From the NCBI GenBank assembly GCA_016458225.1, contig JAEMGR010000005.1, forward strand, positions 682,001-746,000: DNA of 64,000 bases, read 5' to 3'. Position numbers and translations under genes: made by a program. The notes beneath the pieces were generated by a model that was given only the letters and a program-made list of their open reading frames with translations, was not told the DNA's origin and did not search any database. Shown one piece after another: positions 31,553-40,601 of the stretch (position 1 is the stretch's first letter; each line of letters begins with the position of its first letter). This DNA is from Myxococcaceae bacterium JPH2. GTDB lineage: Bacteria > Myxococcota > Myxococcia > Myxococcales > Myxococcaceae.

Positions 31553-34027
31553 CTACAGGCCTCCCAGCGGCTCTCCCAGCTCCAGGCGGACGAACTCGCT
31601 GTCGTCCGGCCGGCCGCTGCCCAGGTGACGCCCCACACTGAAAGGGAAGTTGTTGTCGTTGAGGAGGCCCACGTGCCGCGGGTCGAAGACAAGCACGGCC
31701 TCGGTGGTGATGAAGGGGAAGGCGAACCGGTCTCCGAGCCCCAGGTCCCCCACTTCCGGGTGCGTGAGGTGGAAGGGATTGGCGATGTTCAGCAGGTCCA
31801 CCGCGAGCCGCTTCTTCACGGGCTGTCCGTCCCCGGTGAGGCGGACTTCGTACAGGGCCTTGTAGCCCGCGAGGTCTCCCTGGGTGTTGTCCCGCTCCAG
31901 CATCACGCCTCGGTCCTTGTCGAAGAGGACGAAGTCCGTGGCGGACGTGCCTCGCGGCGCCAGCGCATAGCGATGCGTCACGCCGGTGTAACGGCGATGG
32001 GCCAGGTCGAACTCGTGGATGAGGAGCGTGCCGCTCGTGTCGTCCGCCAGGGGCTTCTCCAGGACGGGCAGGAGCGTGGCGCCGTCCCGACTCAGGGCCA
32101 TGGCCTCGAAGCCGCCGCTGGCGCGCACGCGGAAGGGGTGCTCCTTCGCGGTGACGCGATAGGGCCACGGCAGCCCGCCGAGCCACGGCGTCGTGCCCGT
32201 GCCCTCGGGCTGGAGGTTGCCGCCATCGTCCGAGCCGGCGACGGTGGGGTCCGCGTAGACGGGGAAGTCTCCCACGAGGCACACGGTGCGCACCGAGGGG
32301 AAGCGCTCGTGCACGCGCAGCAGCGTGCGGAAGTCGAAGCTCTGCACGTCCGCGCGCGCGGCCAGCCCCGAGGCGAGGATGGCGCCCGCCACCGCGTCCG
32401 CGAAGGGCTCGGGCCCCACCGTGCGAGCGGCGAACTCGTGGCGCGGGTTGAGCTTCGTCTCGATGTTGAAGCGCACGCGCTCCGCGTTGCGCGCGCGCTT
32501 CATCGCGTCCGGATGCGTGGAGCCGGCACCCGCGCGGTAGTAGTCCGCATAGAAGTCCACGAGCGCGAACACCTGCCGCAGCGTGGGCGGCACATAGGCA
32601 TCGCGCAATCCGTGGCGCTTCGCGAAGGCCACCGACACGGGGGACAGCTTCTTGTCATTCGTCTGCGCGGGCTGGCTCGGCAGGAGCTTGTCGCAGACGA
32701 AGGTGGACTGGAGCTTCGCGACGGTGAGCGTGCGGATGAGGACCTGCGTTCCGGGCGTGTATGGCGGACCGTTCGCGCGGCGGCACTTCTCCGCGGAGAG
32801 GAACGGGTCGTGCTCCAGCACGGGAACACCGTCCGACGTGATGCCGGTGTCCAGCTCCAGCGTCGTCATCAAATTGTCGAGCGCCGCCTCCATCGCGGGC
32901 AGCGTGTTCTCCGGACGAAGGCCTCGCGCGCCCCGGTGGCCCTGGGCATCGAAGCGGCTCGCGTCCAGCAGCCCCTCCGGCGTGAGCAGGTCTCCCGGGA
33001 CGCCATCCTGGTTCGCGTCGTACGCGCGCACCGCCTGCCACAAGAGGTCCGGCCGGTCGCTGATGAGACCGTCCACGCCGCGCTTCAGCAGCGCCTGCAT
33101 CGCCTCCGATGCGTTCACCGTCCAGGGCACCACGGCGTAGCCCGCTTGCTGGAGCTTCTTCACATCGAAGAGGTCACTGGCCGCCGCGGAGAGCCCCGAG
33201 CCTGGTGGCGGAGCCAACCGGTCCGATGTGCCCGTCGCGCTATCGCCGTCATCCAACAAGTGCCAGTCCGGAGAGAAGACAGGCGCGCGGCGCTCGCCGT
33301 GAGCGAACGCATGCGCGCGCATCGCGTTCATCACCCGCACGGCGGAAGCCTCCTCCACGAGAGGGTTCTGGGGCGTGCGCAGCGCACCACCTTGCTGGAA
33401 GTCAGGCAGCGGGATGGGCGCTTCCAAAAGATGGCCCTGCGCGTCCGCGTGCAGCAGGAAGGGACCGAACTCGTCGCCGAACCAGAGCGTGCCGTCGGCA
33501 GCGCGCTGCATGGATTCGATGTCGAAGTCCGCGCCGGTCAGCACGCGCTCGGGGGTGAAGAAGTTCGTGAGCGCGAAGCCCGCGTGGTGGTTCGGGTCGC
33601 TCAGCTCGATGAAGCCTTCCACCGCGAGCTTGCCCGTTCCTCCTTCGTGCGTCTGGAAGTCGGGGCGCAGCGTGTAGACGCGCAGATTGAAATCCGCCGA
33701 GTTCTCCAAGCTGCCGTAGCCGTTGTCCAACATGGCGAGGAACGAGCCATCGCCGTTGTCGAGCACCGCCGAGAACCCCTGCACGGGCTGCCGCTCCATG
33801 AAGGGCACGGTGATGCCGTTCTGGGGCGAGGGCCCGATGTACCGCCCGGACGTCGGACCGGGCGCCCACGTGGCGGCCTCCAGGACCGCGCGCCCCACCA
33901 GCGTCGGCTCGGGGACGCGCTCGGGTGGGGCGGGCCTGCCTCGCGCGCACGCGGTGGCGAGGGACAACGCGAGCACGGACGTGAACAACGACGTGCGCTG
34001 CAGGCGGCGACGCGAGGACACGGACAT
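31553..34027 (-). CDS. Lipoprotein with split phytase-like esterase domain and inserted GDPD domain
   Basis: An 824-residue exported protein. A signal peptide ends at LATAC, a loose lipobox. The first part (to about 230; FSAVLDNGDGSFLAMLDNGYGS, WFGDEFGPFLLHAD) and the last part (from about 600; GGFEAMALSRDGATLLPVLE) look like two halves of an esterase-like phytase propeller. Between them lie glycerophosphodiesterase signatures in unusual order: the C-terminal type WTVN (about 302) and GVDGLISDRPDLL come before the N-terminal HRGARGLRPENT (His at about 364) and EHDPFL. It probably releases phosphate from phosphodiesters or phytate-like compounds at the cell surface. ATG 34027 starts the signal peptide; the frame continues upstream without family sequence. 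Confidence 0.78.
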   Translation of the reverse strand: MSVSSRRRLQRTSLFTSVLALSLATACARGRPAPPERVPEPTLVGRAVLEAATWAPGPTSGRYIGPSPQNGITVPFMERQPVQGFSAVLDNGDGSFLAMLDNGYGSLENSADFNLRVYTLRPDFQTHEGGTGKLAVEGFIELSDPNHHAGFALTNFFTPERVLTGADFDIESMQRAADGTLWFGDEFGPFLLHADAQGHLLEAPIPLPDFQQGGALRTPQNPLVEEASAVRVMNAMRAHAFAHGERRAPVFSPDWHLLDDGDSATGTSDRLAPPPGSGLSAAASDLFDVKKLQQAGYAVVPWTVNASEAMQALLKRGVDGLISDRPDLLWQAVRAYDANQDGVPGDLLTPEGLLDASRFDAQGHRGARGLRPENTLPAMEAALDNLMTTLELDTGITSDGVPVLEHDPFLSAEKCRRANGPPYTPGTQVLIRTLTVAKLQSTFVCDKLLPSQPAQTNDKKLSPVSVAFAKRHGLRDAYVPPTLRQVFALVDFYADYYRAGAGSTHPDAMKRARNAERVRFNIETKLNPRHEFAARTVGPEPFADAVAGAILASGLAARADVQSFDFRTLLRVHERFPSVRTVCLVGDFPVYADPTVAGSDDGGNLQPEGTGTTPWLGGLPWPYRVTAKEHPFRVRASGGFEAMALSRDGATLLPVLEKPLADDTSGTLLIHEFDLAHRRYTGVTHRYALAPRGTSATDFVLFDKDRGVMLERDNTQGDLAGYKALYEVRLTGDGQPVKKRLAVDLLNIANPFHLTHPEVGDLGLGDRFAFPFITTEAVLVFDPRHVGLLNDNNFPFSVGRHLGSGRPDDSEFVRLELGEPLGGL

Positions 34028-34123
34028 GGCGGCACCCTGCCCCACCGCGCGACGCAGGGCCAGCGTCCAGACAACCCCACTCGCGAGGTCGCGCCCCGCG
34101 CGCGGGCGGGTTACATCGGGAGC

Positions 34124-34369
34124 GTGCTCGAGGTGAAGGACCCCACGGTGCAAGCAGCGCTGCTCCGCGCCTGCGAGGAGGCCGGACTCCCGACGGCCTA
34201 CCGAGGCTGTGTCCAGCCGCTGCTGCGCGACCCGGAGGGCGAGTGGCCCCCTTGCTGTGGCGAGGGCTGTCTTCCCTGCGCGGCCACGCTCGCGGATGTC
34301 GCGGTGCGCACCCTGGCGTTGCTCGGCACGCCTCGGCGCTCGCCCGTGTCCAACGCGGGCGCGTCATGA
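34124..34369 (+). CDS. Small Cys-rich protein (oxidoreductase-like domain type)
   Basis: This 81-residue frame starts at a GTG (GGGAG immediately upstream) and stops at 34369. It has WPPCCGEGCLPCAATLAD at about 41-58, a CCGxGCxxC cluster like the N-terminal oxidoreductase-like (PF09791) motif, plus Cys17 and Cys29. The cluster may bind metal, but the role is unknown. The gene is divergent from the GDPD lipoprotein, whose start is 96 bp away. It can be missed because it is the tail of a much longer meaningless antisense frame. The start codon is uncertain; GTG 34133 is also possible. Confidence 0.6.
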   Translation: MLEVKDPTVQAALLRACEEAGLPTAYRGCVQPLLRDPEGEWPPCCGEGCLPCAATLADVAVRTLALLGTPRRSPVSNAGAS

Positions 34370-34402
34370 CGCGCGGGGCCCGCGGCTCGTACGCTCGCGG
34401 GC

Positions 34403-34936
34403 ATGAACCCCATCGTCCATGCCGAGCTGTCCTGGCTCGTGGGTCAGGGCCTCCGCGAGCGTCGCGACCGCGTCCTCGTCACCTGCGCGGGGCTGGCTCC
34501 GGACCTGGATGGGCTGTCATTGCTCGGCGGGGGTGAGGCCTACACGCGCTATCACCACGTGCTCTTCCATGGGTACGCGGGCGCATTGCTCACCGCCGGC
34601 GTCTGCGTGGCGCTCGCACGGCAACGCGGTCGCATGGCCCTGCTCGCACTCGCGGCCTTCCACCTGCATCTCGTGTGTGACCTGGCGGGGAGCGGGCCTG
34701 GGTGGCCCATCTTCTACTTCTGGCCCACGAGCCACGTGGAGTGGTTCTGGAGTGGCCAGTGGGGCCTCGCGTCGTGGCAGAACACGCTCATCGGCGCGGT
34801 CGCGACGGTGGCGTGTCTGGTCTGCGCGGTGCCGCTGCGGCGCACGGCGGTGGAGCTGCTGTCTCCTCGCTGGGATGCGGAGGTGACGCGCACCGTGCGA
34901 CGCCGCCTGCTGGGGGAGCTGCCTCCGTCCCGCTGA
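34403..34936 (+). CDS. Membrane-bound metal-dependent hydrolase-like protein (YdjM/DUF457 family)
   Basis: A 177-residue integral membrane protein starting MNPIVHAELSWLVG. Conserved-looking polar residues sit near membrane helices: HAELSW, APDLDG, YHHVLFHGY and FHLHLVCDL. This His/Asp pattern is the hallmark of the LexA-regulated YdjM/DUF457 membrane hydrolase family. The biochemical function of the family is not established. It lies 33 bp after the Cys-rich gene on the same strand and converges with the glutaminyl cyclase gene. Confidence 0.75.
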   Translation: MNPIVHAELSWLVGQGLRERRDRVLVTCAGLAPDLDGLSLLGGGEAYTRYHHVLFHGYAGALLTAGVCVALARQRGRMALLALAAFHLHLVCDLAGSGPGWPIFYFWPTSHVEWFWSGQWGLASWQNTLIGAVATVACLVCAVPLRRTAVELLSPRWDAEVTRTVRRRLLGELPPSR

Positions 34937-34943
34937 CGGCGCA

Positions 34944-35750
34944 TCACGGATTGGCCGCGGGCTCCAGCTTCACCTCGAAGATGCTCGGCCACAGCTTGCC
35001 CGTCAGGAACATGCGCCCCGTGCCGGGCTCCAGCGCGATGCCGTTGAGCACCGCCTCGTAGCTGCTCACCCGCCCCTTCACCGCGCGCGCCAGGGCCGAG
35101 GCGTCGATGACGGCCAGCACGTTGCCCGTCGCGTAGTCGATCTTCAGGATGTACGTGCTGTGCCAGACGTTGGCGTAGACCGCGTCGTCCGCGCACTCCA
35201 GCTCGTTGAGCTGGTCCTGCGCCACGCCGTACATCGTCACGCGGACCGAGGACAGCTCATGGAAGTCGCTCGGGTCATGGAAGCGAAGCAGGGCACTGCC
35301 GTCGCTGCGCACCAGCTTGCCCTGCCAGTAGCACAGGCCCCAGCCCTCGCCGCTGTAGCTGAGCGTGCGCTCGCGCGTGGGCTGCGGGCCATTCCAGACG
35401 TACATCTTCTCGTCGCGCCACGTGAGCTGGTACAGGCGCTGTCCATCACTGGCCAGCCCCTCGGGGAAGACGCCTTCGAGCCGCTCACTCCACAGCGGCG
35501 AGGCCTGGTCCAACGTGATGCGGCGCAGGTCGCCTTCCTCGCCGGTGCTCTCGAACAGTTGTCCCTGGTGGAACTGGAGTCCCTCGGTGAAGGCCCCCGT
35601 GTCATGGGGCCACGCCTTGACGATGCGGGCCACGAGCATCTGTGGGGCGGGGTCCGGGTTTCCGGCATCCGGCGTGTTGTGATGCGAGGGCGCGCAGCCC
35701 GCCACGAGCCACCCGACGAACAAGACCGCGGACCGGACGACAGCGCGCAT
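34944..35750 (-). CDS. Glutaminyl-peptide cyclotransferase (plant-type beta-propeller), lipoprotein
   Basis: A 268-residue protein with a lipobox (WLVAGC). The body is a five-bladed propeller of the glutamine cyclotransferase family: the FTEGLQF motif near residue 54 with the catalytic Glu, LFESTGEEG, a GWGLCYW blade, and LNELECADDAVYANVW. It converts N-terminal Gln of exported proteins to pyroglutamate, stabilising them. The gene lies 32 bp after acvB and is probably the last gene of the response regulator-mprF-acvB operon, tying it to envelope modification. Confidence 0.88.
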   Translation of the reverse strand: MRAVVRSAVLFVGWLVAGCAPSHHNTPDAGNPDPAPQMLVARIVKAWPHDTGAFTEGLQFHQGQLFESTGEEGDLRRITLDQASPLWSERLEGVFPEGLASDGQRLYQLTWRDEKMYVWNGPQPTRERTLSYSGEGWGLCYWQGKLVRSDGSALLRFHDPSDFHELSSVRVTMYGVAQDQLNELECADDAVYANVWHSTYILKIDYATGNVLAVIDASALARAVKGRVSSYEAVLNGIALEPGTGRMFLTGKLWPSIFEVKLEPAANP

Positions 35751-35782
35751 GCGACTCCTCGAGGCTCCAGGACGGGCGGACC

Positions 35783-37531
35783 TTAGCGTGCCCAGGCGGC
35801 CAGTGCCTCGGTGATGATGCGCGCTAGGTTCGCGTAGTCCCCGTCGAAGTGGTGCCCGCCCTTGAGCGCCTCGATGTGCACGTTCGTCCTGCCAAGCAGC
35901 TGGGGGCACACGCTCTCGTCCGCCTCCTCGGCGCTGTAGAGGCACAGCACGGGAAGGCTCCCCAGCGATTGGAGATCCGGCAGCACCGCGTGCGAGGGAT
36001 TGCCCTTCCCGCCGAAGATGTCCGTGACGTGCACCTCGAACTCGGCTTCGCGCGCGGGCGCGATGAGCGCCAGCATCCGCACCTGCGTGCGCAGGTCCGG
36101 AGGGAAGCCCGCGGCGATGGCCGGCACCACGTCCGCGCCGCGCGAGTATCCCAACAGGAGCACCCGCTGCTTGCCCCACGCGGACAGGTAATAGCGTGCC
36201 GCTCGCGCGACATCGGTCGCGGTCTCCCCGGGCGTGCGGCGCTTCCAGAAATAGCGCAGCGAGTTCCACCCCACCACGGGGATGCCCTGCTCGGACAGCG
36301 CGCGCGCCACTTCCTTGTCCAGGTTCGCCCAGCCACCGTCGCCCGTGACGAGCAGCGCCAGCGTGTCGCCGCCCGGCTTCACCGCGGGGACCTCAATCAA
36401 TGGCAAGTCACTCACGGACTCCGGCGAGGGAGCGCGCACCGACACGGTGGACGCATCGGGCACGAGCCCCGCGTCCGCGCCACCCAGCGGCGTCGCGGGC
36501 GGCGGCAGGCGCTCGGACTCCAGCGGCGCGGCGACAGCGTCGTAGGCAGTTCCCAGCGCCGGCTTCCAAGACTCGACGGGCGCACGGTGCAGGCTCGTCG
36601 TGCCCGGGACGATCATCACCTGCGCGCCCTTCATGTCTCGGGTGTAGTCCTGGAGGACTTGGACGGGGTGAGCTGCATCCTTCTGGGCGACCAGCACCAC
36701 CCATGGCTCGGCGAGGCCCCGCGCGGGCTCGAAGTGCTCACGTGAGCCGCCACCGGGGCGCGTGTGCACCAACCCCGAGCCCGAGCAGAAGGCCGCCGAC
36801 GTCTCCAGGTCCGACGCGAAGTCGATGCTCACCGCGCCGCGAAAGGTCCCCGGAGGAGCCTGCGCCAGCGCCGCGTAGGCGACGGCCGCGCCGGGGCCCT
36901 CGCCCACCACGATGGGGTGGAGGTATTCGGGCAGGGCCGCGTGCTGTTGATAGCCCTGGCTCAGCACCTCCAGGTCTCCTGCGGGATATGCACAGCGTCT
37001 GCTCTTCTCCACCGTGCGCACGTACGCATTCGCGTCCACGCCGAGCACGAGCGCGCCCCTCGCGGCCAGCGCGCTCGCGAGCTCCGCGCCACGTCCCTGC
37101 TCGGGTGAGCCATCCACGAGCAGCAGCGCCACCGTGCGCGGTGCGCCCTCCGAGGGACGGACGACCGTCACGCGTCCGAAGCGCCCCCCCACTTGAAGTG
37201 TCTCGCCCAGACCGCGCGCGCCTCCATCCGGAGTCCCCGCGTCCAACCCCTTCGCGCCCGCATCGCTGCCGCTGGTCACGCCTCCGTCATTGGCCTTCCG
37301 CGCCGCGGCCAGCATTCCCGAGTCGACACCTCCATCCGAGATGGAAGCCACGCCCGCGTCGATGGGCTTTCGCGCCTCGGACCGTTTCCCCGCGTCAGCG
37401 CCCGCGCTCGCTGTGCCCGCGTCCGCGGATCCACCGTTCGCCGGCACGGGGGCGCGGTCTGACAGGGATTGCGCGCTGGCGACCATGGCCAGCACACACC
37501 CCACGATGAACCCCAGCGCTCGGTTCCTCAT
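35783..37531 (-). CDS. acvB: AcvB/VirJ-family periplasmic protein (lysyl-phosphatidylglycerol hydrolase-like)
   Basis: A 582-residue exported protein with signal peptide MRNRALGFIVGCVLAMVASA, then a low-complexity Asp-Ala-Gly/Asp-Gly-Gly linker (about 30-105). An N-terminal alpha/beta domain follows, in which the nucleophile elbow reads GEGPGA and is probably inactive. The C-terminal VirJ domain has LLGYSRGADVVP with the expected Ser, and HHFDGD with the His. In Agrobacterium, AcvB hydrolyses lysyl-phosphatidylglycerol made by the adjacent LpiA/MprF. Here acvB overlaps mprF by 4 bp, the same pairing, so it likely tunes cationic lipid levels. Confidence 0.88.
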   Translation of the reverse strand: MRNRALGFIVGCVLAMVASAQSLSDRAPVPANGGSADAGTASAGADAGKRSEARKPIDAGVASISDGGVDSGMLAAARKANDGGVTSGSDAGAKGLDAGTPDGGARGLGETLQVGGRFGRVTVVRPSEGAPRTVALLLVDGSPEQGRGAELASALAARGALVLGVDANAYVRTVEKSRRCAYPAGDLEVLSQGYQQHAALPEYLHPIVVGEGPGAAVAYAALAQAPPGTFRGAVSIDFASDLETSAAFCSGSGLVHTRPGGGSREHFEPARGLAEPWVVLVAQKDAAHPVQVLQDYTRDMKGAQVMIVPGTTSLHRAPVESWKPALGTAYDAVAAPLESERLPPPATPLGGADAGLVPDASTVSVRAPSPESVSDLPLIEVPAVKPGGDTLALLVTGDGGWANLDKEVARALSEQGIPVVGWNSLRYFWKRRTPGETATDVARAARYYLSAWGKQRVLLLGYSRGADVVPAIAAGFPPDLRTQVRMLALIAPAREAEFEVHVTDIFGGKGNPSHAVLPDLQSLGSLPVLCLYSAEEADESVCPQLLGRTNVHIEALKGGHHFDGDYANLARIITEALAAWAR

Positions 37532-40074
37532 CTCGCCACCACGCCGCCCAGGCCCCGCGACACCAGCGAGGCGACTCCGGTGAGCACTCGCGGCAGCGCG
37601 AGCCCTCCCGGTGAGGCCAGGTAGCGCGGCGCCCACTCGGGACGGAACTTCTCCTTGTACTGGCGCAGCCCCTGGAAATTGTAGAAGTGCTCACCGTGTC
37701 GAAAGATGAGCGAGCCCAGCCGGTGCCACATGGGCGCGAGGCTGCGGTCCTCGAAGCCGCTGAAGGGCGCCATGCCCAGGTTGAAGCGGTGGTAGCCCGC
37801 CGTTCGTCCCCAGAGCATCAACGAGGTGAAGAGGAAATCCATCACCCCGTGCGAGGTCCCCGGCTCATAGCGCATCAGGTCCACGCTCAGCTCCTCCTTC
37901 GCCGAGGGCGCCCACATGTTGGCGAAGCCCACCATGTTCCCGTCGCGCCGCACCACCGCCAGCGGCCCTTCCTCCAAGTACCCCGGTGAGAAGTAGCCCA
38001 GGCTGAAGCCCTTCTCGCGGGTGCTCTTCTCCGCCAGCCACGCATCCGAGATGGCGCGCAGCCGCGGTATCAGCTCCGGCACCTGCTCACGCGGAAGCAC
38101 CTCGAAGGAATAGCCCTCCCGTTCCATGCGCCGATGACCATGCCGCAGGGTTCGGCGCTCCGGGCCCTCCAGGCTGAAGTCGGCGAGCGGCACCGTGGCC
38201 TCTTCGCCCAGCTTCAGCAGCGACAGGCCCAGGTCCAGGTAGCGCGGCAGCGTGGTCGAGCTGACTTGATAGAAACACGTCCAGCCGTGATGCCTGTCGG
38301 CCAGCTCACGGAAGCGCCACGCCAGCTCCGTGGCATCGCCCTCCGGCCCCACGGGGTCTCCCATGGAGACCCAGCTCCGCCCCGACACGCCGTACATGAG
38401 GAAGGCCGTGTTCGCGTCGTTGAGCAGCAGCGACTTGTCCCCCAGCAGCGCCAGGTAGGCCATGGCCTCGGACGCGCCCATCACCAGCGGGCGCACGCGG
38501 TTCAGCTCCTCGGAGGTCGGCGGGTGCGCGCGCCCGCCCGCGGGCTGGAGCAACATGGCCACGCCGAACACCAGCGCCACGCTGACCACGCCCACCGTGG
38601 CGCGCAAGAAGCGCGGCGCGTCTCCGCTGAACGTGAAGCGCCACCACAGGTCATGGCTGTAGTCGACGTGCCGGTACGAGAAGAACCCCAGCCACACCGA
38701 GGCGCCCACCACCGCCACCGTCGCCAGCAACCACCCGGGGCTGAACGCCTCGCCGAGCAACGACGTGTGCCGGTAGAACTGCCGATGGAACGGCGCGAGC
38801 GCGCCCGCGAGCAGGAGCAGCAGCGTCGCCTCCTCGTAGTCCACGCCCTTCACCACCGAGAACACCGCGCCCGCCACGAGCAGCACCTCGGTCATCACAT
38901 AGGCGCCGTCCAACCGGCGCTGCAGCCCTCTCGCGAGCAGCAAGAGCCACACGCCCACCACGCTGCCCAACAGGTGTGAGACCTCCAGGAGCGGCAGCGG
39001 CACCAGGTGGCGCAGCACCGACAGGCGTTCCGACTCGGTGGGCGTGGCGCCGGAGAACAACAGCACCGCGCCCGCGATGAACGCCCCCGTGGACGCCACC
39101 CAGGGGACCACCGGCGCGAACGAGGTGTGCACCAGCTTCGCCAGTCGCTTCAGGTGATGCCCGCGCCGCGCCAGCTCGTTGCCCGCCAACATCAGCGCCG
39201 CCAGCATGAAGGGCAGCAGGTAGTAGACGACGCGGTAGATGAGCAGCGTGCCCACCAGGAGCGGCGTGGGCACGCGCGGCGACAGCGCCGTCAACATCAC
39301 GCTCTCGAACACGCCCAGGCCCGCGGGCACCTGGCTCGCGATGCCCGCCAACTGCGCCAACGCGAAGAGCGCCGTGAGCGCGGGCAGCGACATGCCGGCG
39401 TCACCCGGCAGCAGCACCCACAGCACCGCAGCCGCCAGCACCCAGTCTGCGCAAGACACCGCCAACTGCGCCAGGGCTCGCGTGGGGGTGGGCAGCGACA
39501 GCTCGAGGCCTCGGATGCGCAGCGGCTGGCGCACGCGCGCGCACGTCACCACGTAGCCCACGAGCAGCGCCCACAGGGCCACGCCCAGCCCTCGCGCCAA
39601 CCCCGGCGAGAGCGCCACCACCCCGCCGCCTCCCTCCAGCAAGAGCGAGGTGCCCAGCACCGCCGACAGCCCCACCCAGAAGGTGAGCGCGTTGAAGGCC
39701 GCCACCTGCGCCACGTCCAGCGCGCTCAGCCCCCAGGCCGAGTACAGCCGGAAGCGCACCGAGCCTCCGCTCAGCAGCGACACGCCGATGTTGTGGCCGA
39801 ACGCGTAGCCAACGAAGGACGTGAAGCCCACGCGCGGGTACGGCAGCTTGCGCCCCACATGTCCCAGCGCCAGCACGTCGTAGAGCGTGAGCGCGAAGTA
39901 GTTGAGGACCGTCACCGCCAGCGCCAACCCGATGCGCCAGCCTGGGATGGCCTCCAGTCCCGCCACCACGTCGCCGCGGTGGTAGTGCGACAGCTCGCGG
40001 CGCAGCACGAAGCCCGCCACGCACAGGAGGACGATGGGAAGTAGGGCAGTGAGGACTCGCTTCACCCGGTGCAT
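37528..40074 (-). CDS. mprF: Phosphatidylglycerol lysyltransferase (MprF/LpiA)
   Basis: An 848-residue membrane protein of normal MprF length. The N-terminal flippase half (about 1-330; GYAFGHNIGVSLLSGGSVRFR, SQVPAGLGVFESVML) is followed by more helices and a soluble C-terminal synthase domain (about 540-835) with FLMYGVSGRSWVSMGDPVGP, WTCFYQVS and FNLGMAPFSG. It transfers lysine (or another amino acid) from aminoacyl-tRNA to phosphatidylglycerol and flips the product, reducing negative surface charge and giving resistance to cationic peptides. It follows a response regulator gene after 13 bp and overlaps acvB. Confidence 0.95.
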   Translation of the reverse strand: MHRVKRVLTALLPIVLLCVAGFVLRRELSHYHRGDVVAGLEAIPGWRIGLALAVTVLNYFALTLYDVLALGHVGRKLPYPRVGFTSFVGYAFGHNIGVSLLSGGSVRFRLYSAWGLSALDVAQVAAFNALTFWVGLSAVLGTSLLLEGGGGVVALSPGLARGLGVALWALLVGYVVTCARVRQPLRIRGLELSLPTPTRALAQLAVSCADWVLAAAVLWVLLPGDAGMSLPALTALFALAQLAGIASQVPAGLGVFESVMLTALSPRVPTPLLVGTLLIYRVVYYLLPFMLAALMLAGNELARRGHHLKRLAKLVHTSFAPVVPWVASTGAFIAGAVLLFSGATPTESERLSVLRHLVPLPLLEVSHLLGSVVGVWLLLLARGLQRRLDGAYVMTEVLLVAGAVFSVVKGVDYEEATLLLLLAGALAPFHRQFYRHTSLLGEAFSPGWLLATVAVVGASVWLGFFSYRHVDYSHDLWWRFTFSGDAPRFLRATVGVVSVALVFGVAMLLQPAGGRAHPPTSEELNRVRPLVMGASEAMAYLALLGDKSLLLNDANTAFLMYGVSGRSWVSMGDPVGPEGDATELAWRFRELADRHHGWTCFYQVSSTTLPRYLDLGLSLLKLGEEATVPLADFSLEGPERRTLRHGHRRMEREGYSFEVLPREQVPELIPRLRAISDAWLAEKSTREKGFSLGYFSPGYLEEGPLAVVRRDGNMVGFANMWAPSAKEELSVDLMRYEPGTSHGVMDFLFTSLMLWGRTAGYHRFNLGMAPFSGFEDRSLAPMWHRLGSLIFRHGEHFYNFQGLRQYKEKFRPEWAPRYLASPGGLALPRVLTGVASLVSRGLGGVVAR

Positions 40075-40087
40075 GGCGGAGGACCTG

Positions 40088-40540
40088 TCAGCTGGGGACA
40101 GGCAGCGCGGCCTCCACCACCGCTCGGAGCGCGTCCATCTCGAAGGGCTTGTCCAACACGCACGTGGCGCCCAGCCGCCGGGCCTCCTGATGGAGGTTCG
40201 CATCCCCAAACGCCGTGATGAGGATGACGGGCGTGGTCCACGCCTCGCGGCGCAGCCGGGCGAGCACCTCCATGCCCGAGTAGCCCGGCATGCGGACATC
40301 CGTGATGATGAGGTCCGGGGCGCGCGTCACGTCCGCGAGCAGCCCCTCGATGATGGCCCGCACCAGGTCGGGCCCATCTTCCGCCTCCACCACTTCGTAG
40401 CCCTCGCGCTCCAGCATCCTCCGGATGAGCGCGCGCATCTCCGGCTGGTCCTCCGCCACGAGGATGCGCGGCGGCTCGCGATCCCCGTCGTCCCGCGGGC
40501 CCCGCTCCCGCGTGAGCAGCTCCATCCACTCCTGATTCAT
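40088..40540 (-). CDS. Single-domain response regulator
   Basis: A 150-residue protein: a short N-terminal extension (MNQEWMELL), then one receiver domain with acidic pocket VAEDQ, phospho-acceptor Asp in LIITDVRMPGYSG, Thr in ILITAF, and Lys in VLDKPFE. There is no output domain, so it acts by protein contact or as a phosphate sink. The gene leads the mprF-acvB-cyclase operon. No histidine kinase is adjacent. ATG 40540 is used; an open frame further upstream runs through GC-rich palindromes and is probably not translated. Confidence 0.88.
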   Translation of the reverse strand: MNQEWMELLTRERGPRDDGDREPPRILVAEDQPEMRALIRRMLEREGYEVVEAEDGPDLVRAIIEGLLADVTRAPDLIITDVRMPGYSGMEVLARLRREAWTTPVILITAFGDANLHQEARRLGATCVLDKPFEMDALRAVVEAALPVPS

Positions 40541-40601
40541 GCCGATGCCCTCCGGGCGAGGTGCGGGTTGGAGTGCGGGGATGAGCATCCGCCGTGCCAC
40601 C

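Noticed and set aside
31475..34123. Long plus-strand open frame antisense to the GDPD lipoprotein gene
   Set aside because: The translation is Arg/His/Val-rich and featureless; only its last 81 codons look like a real gene and are listed separately.
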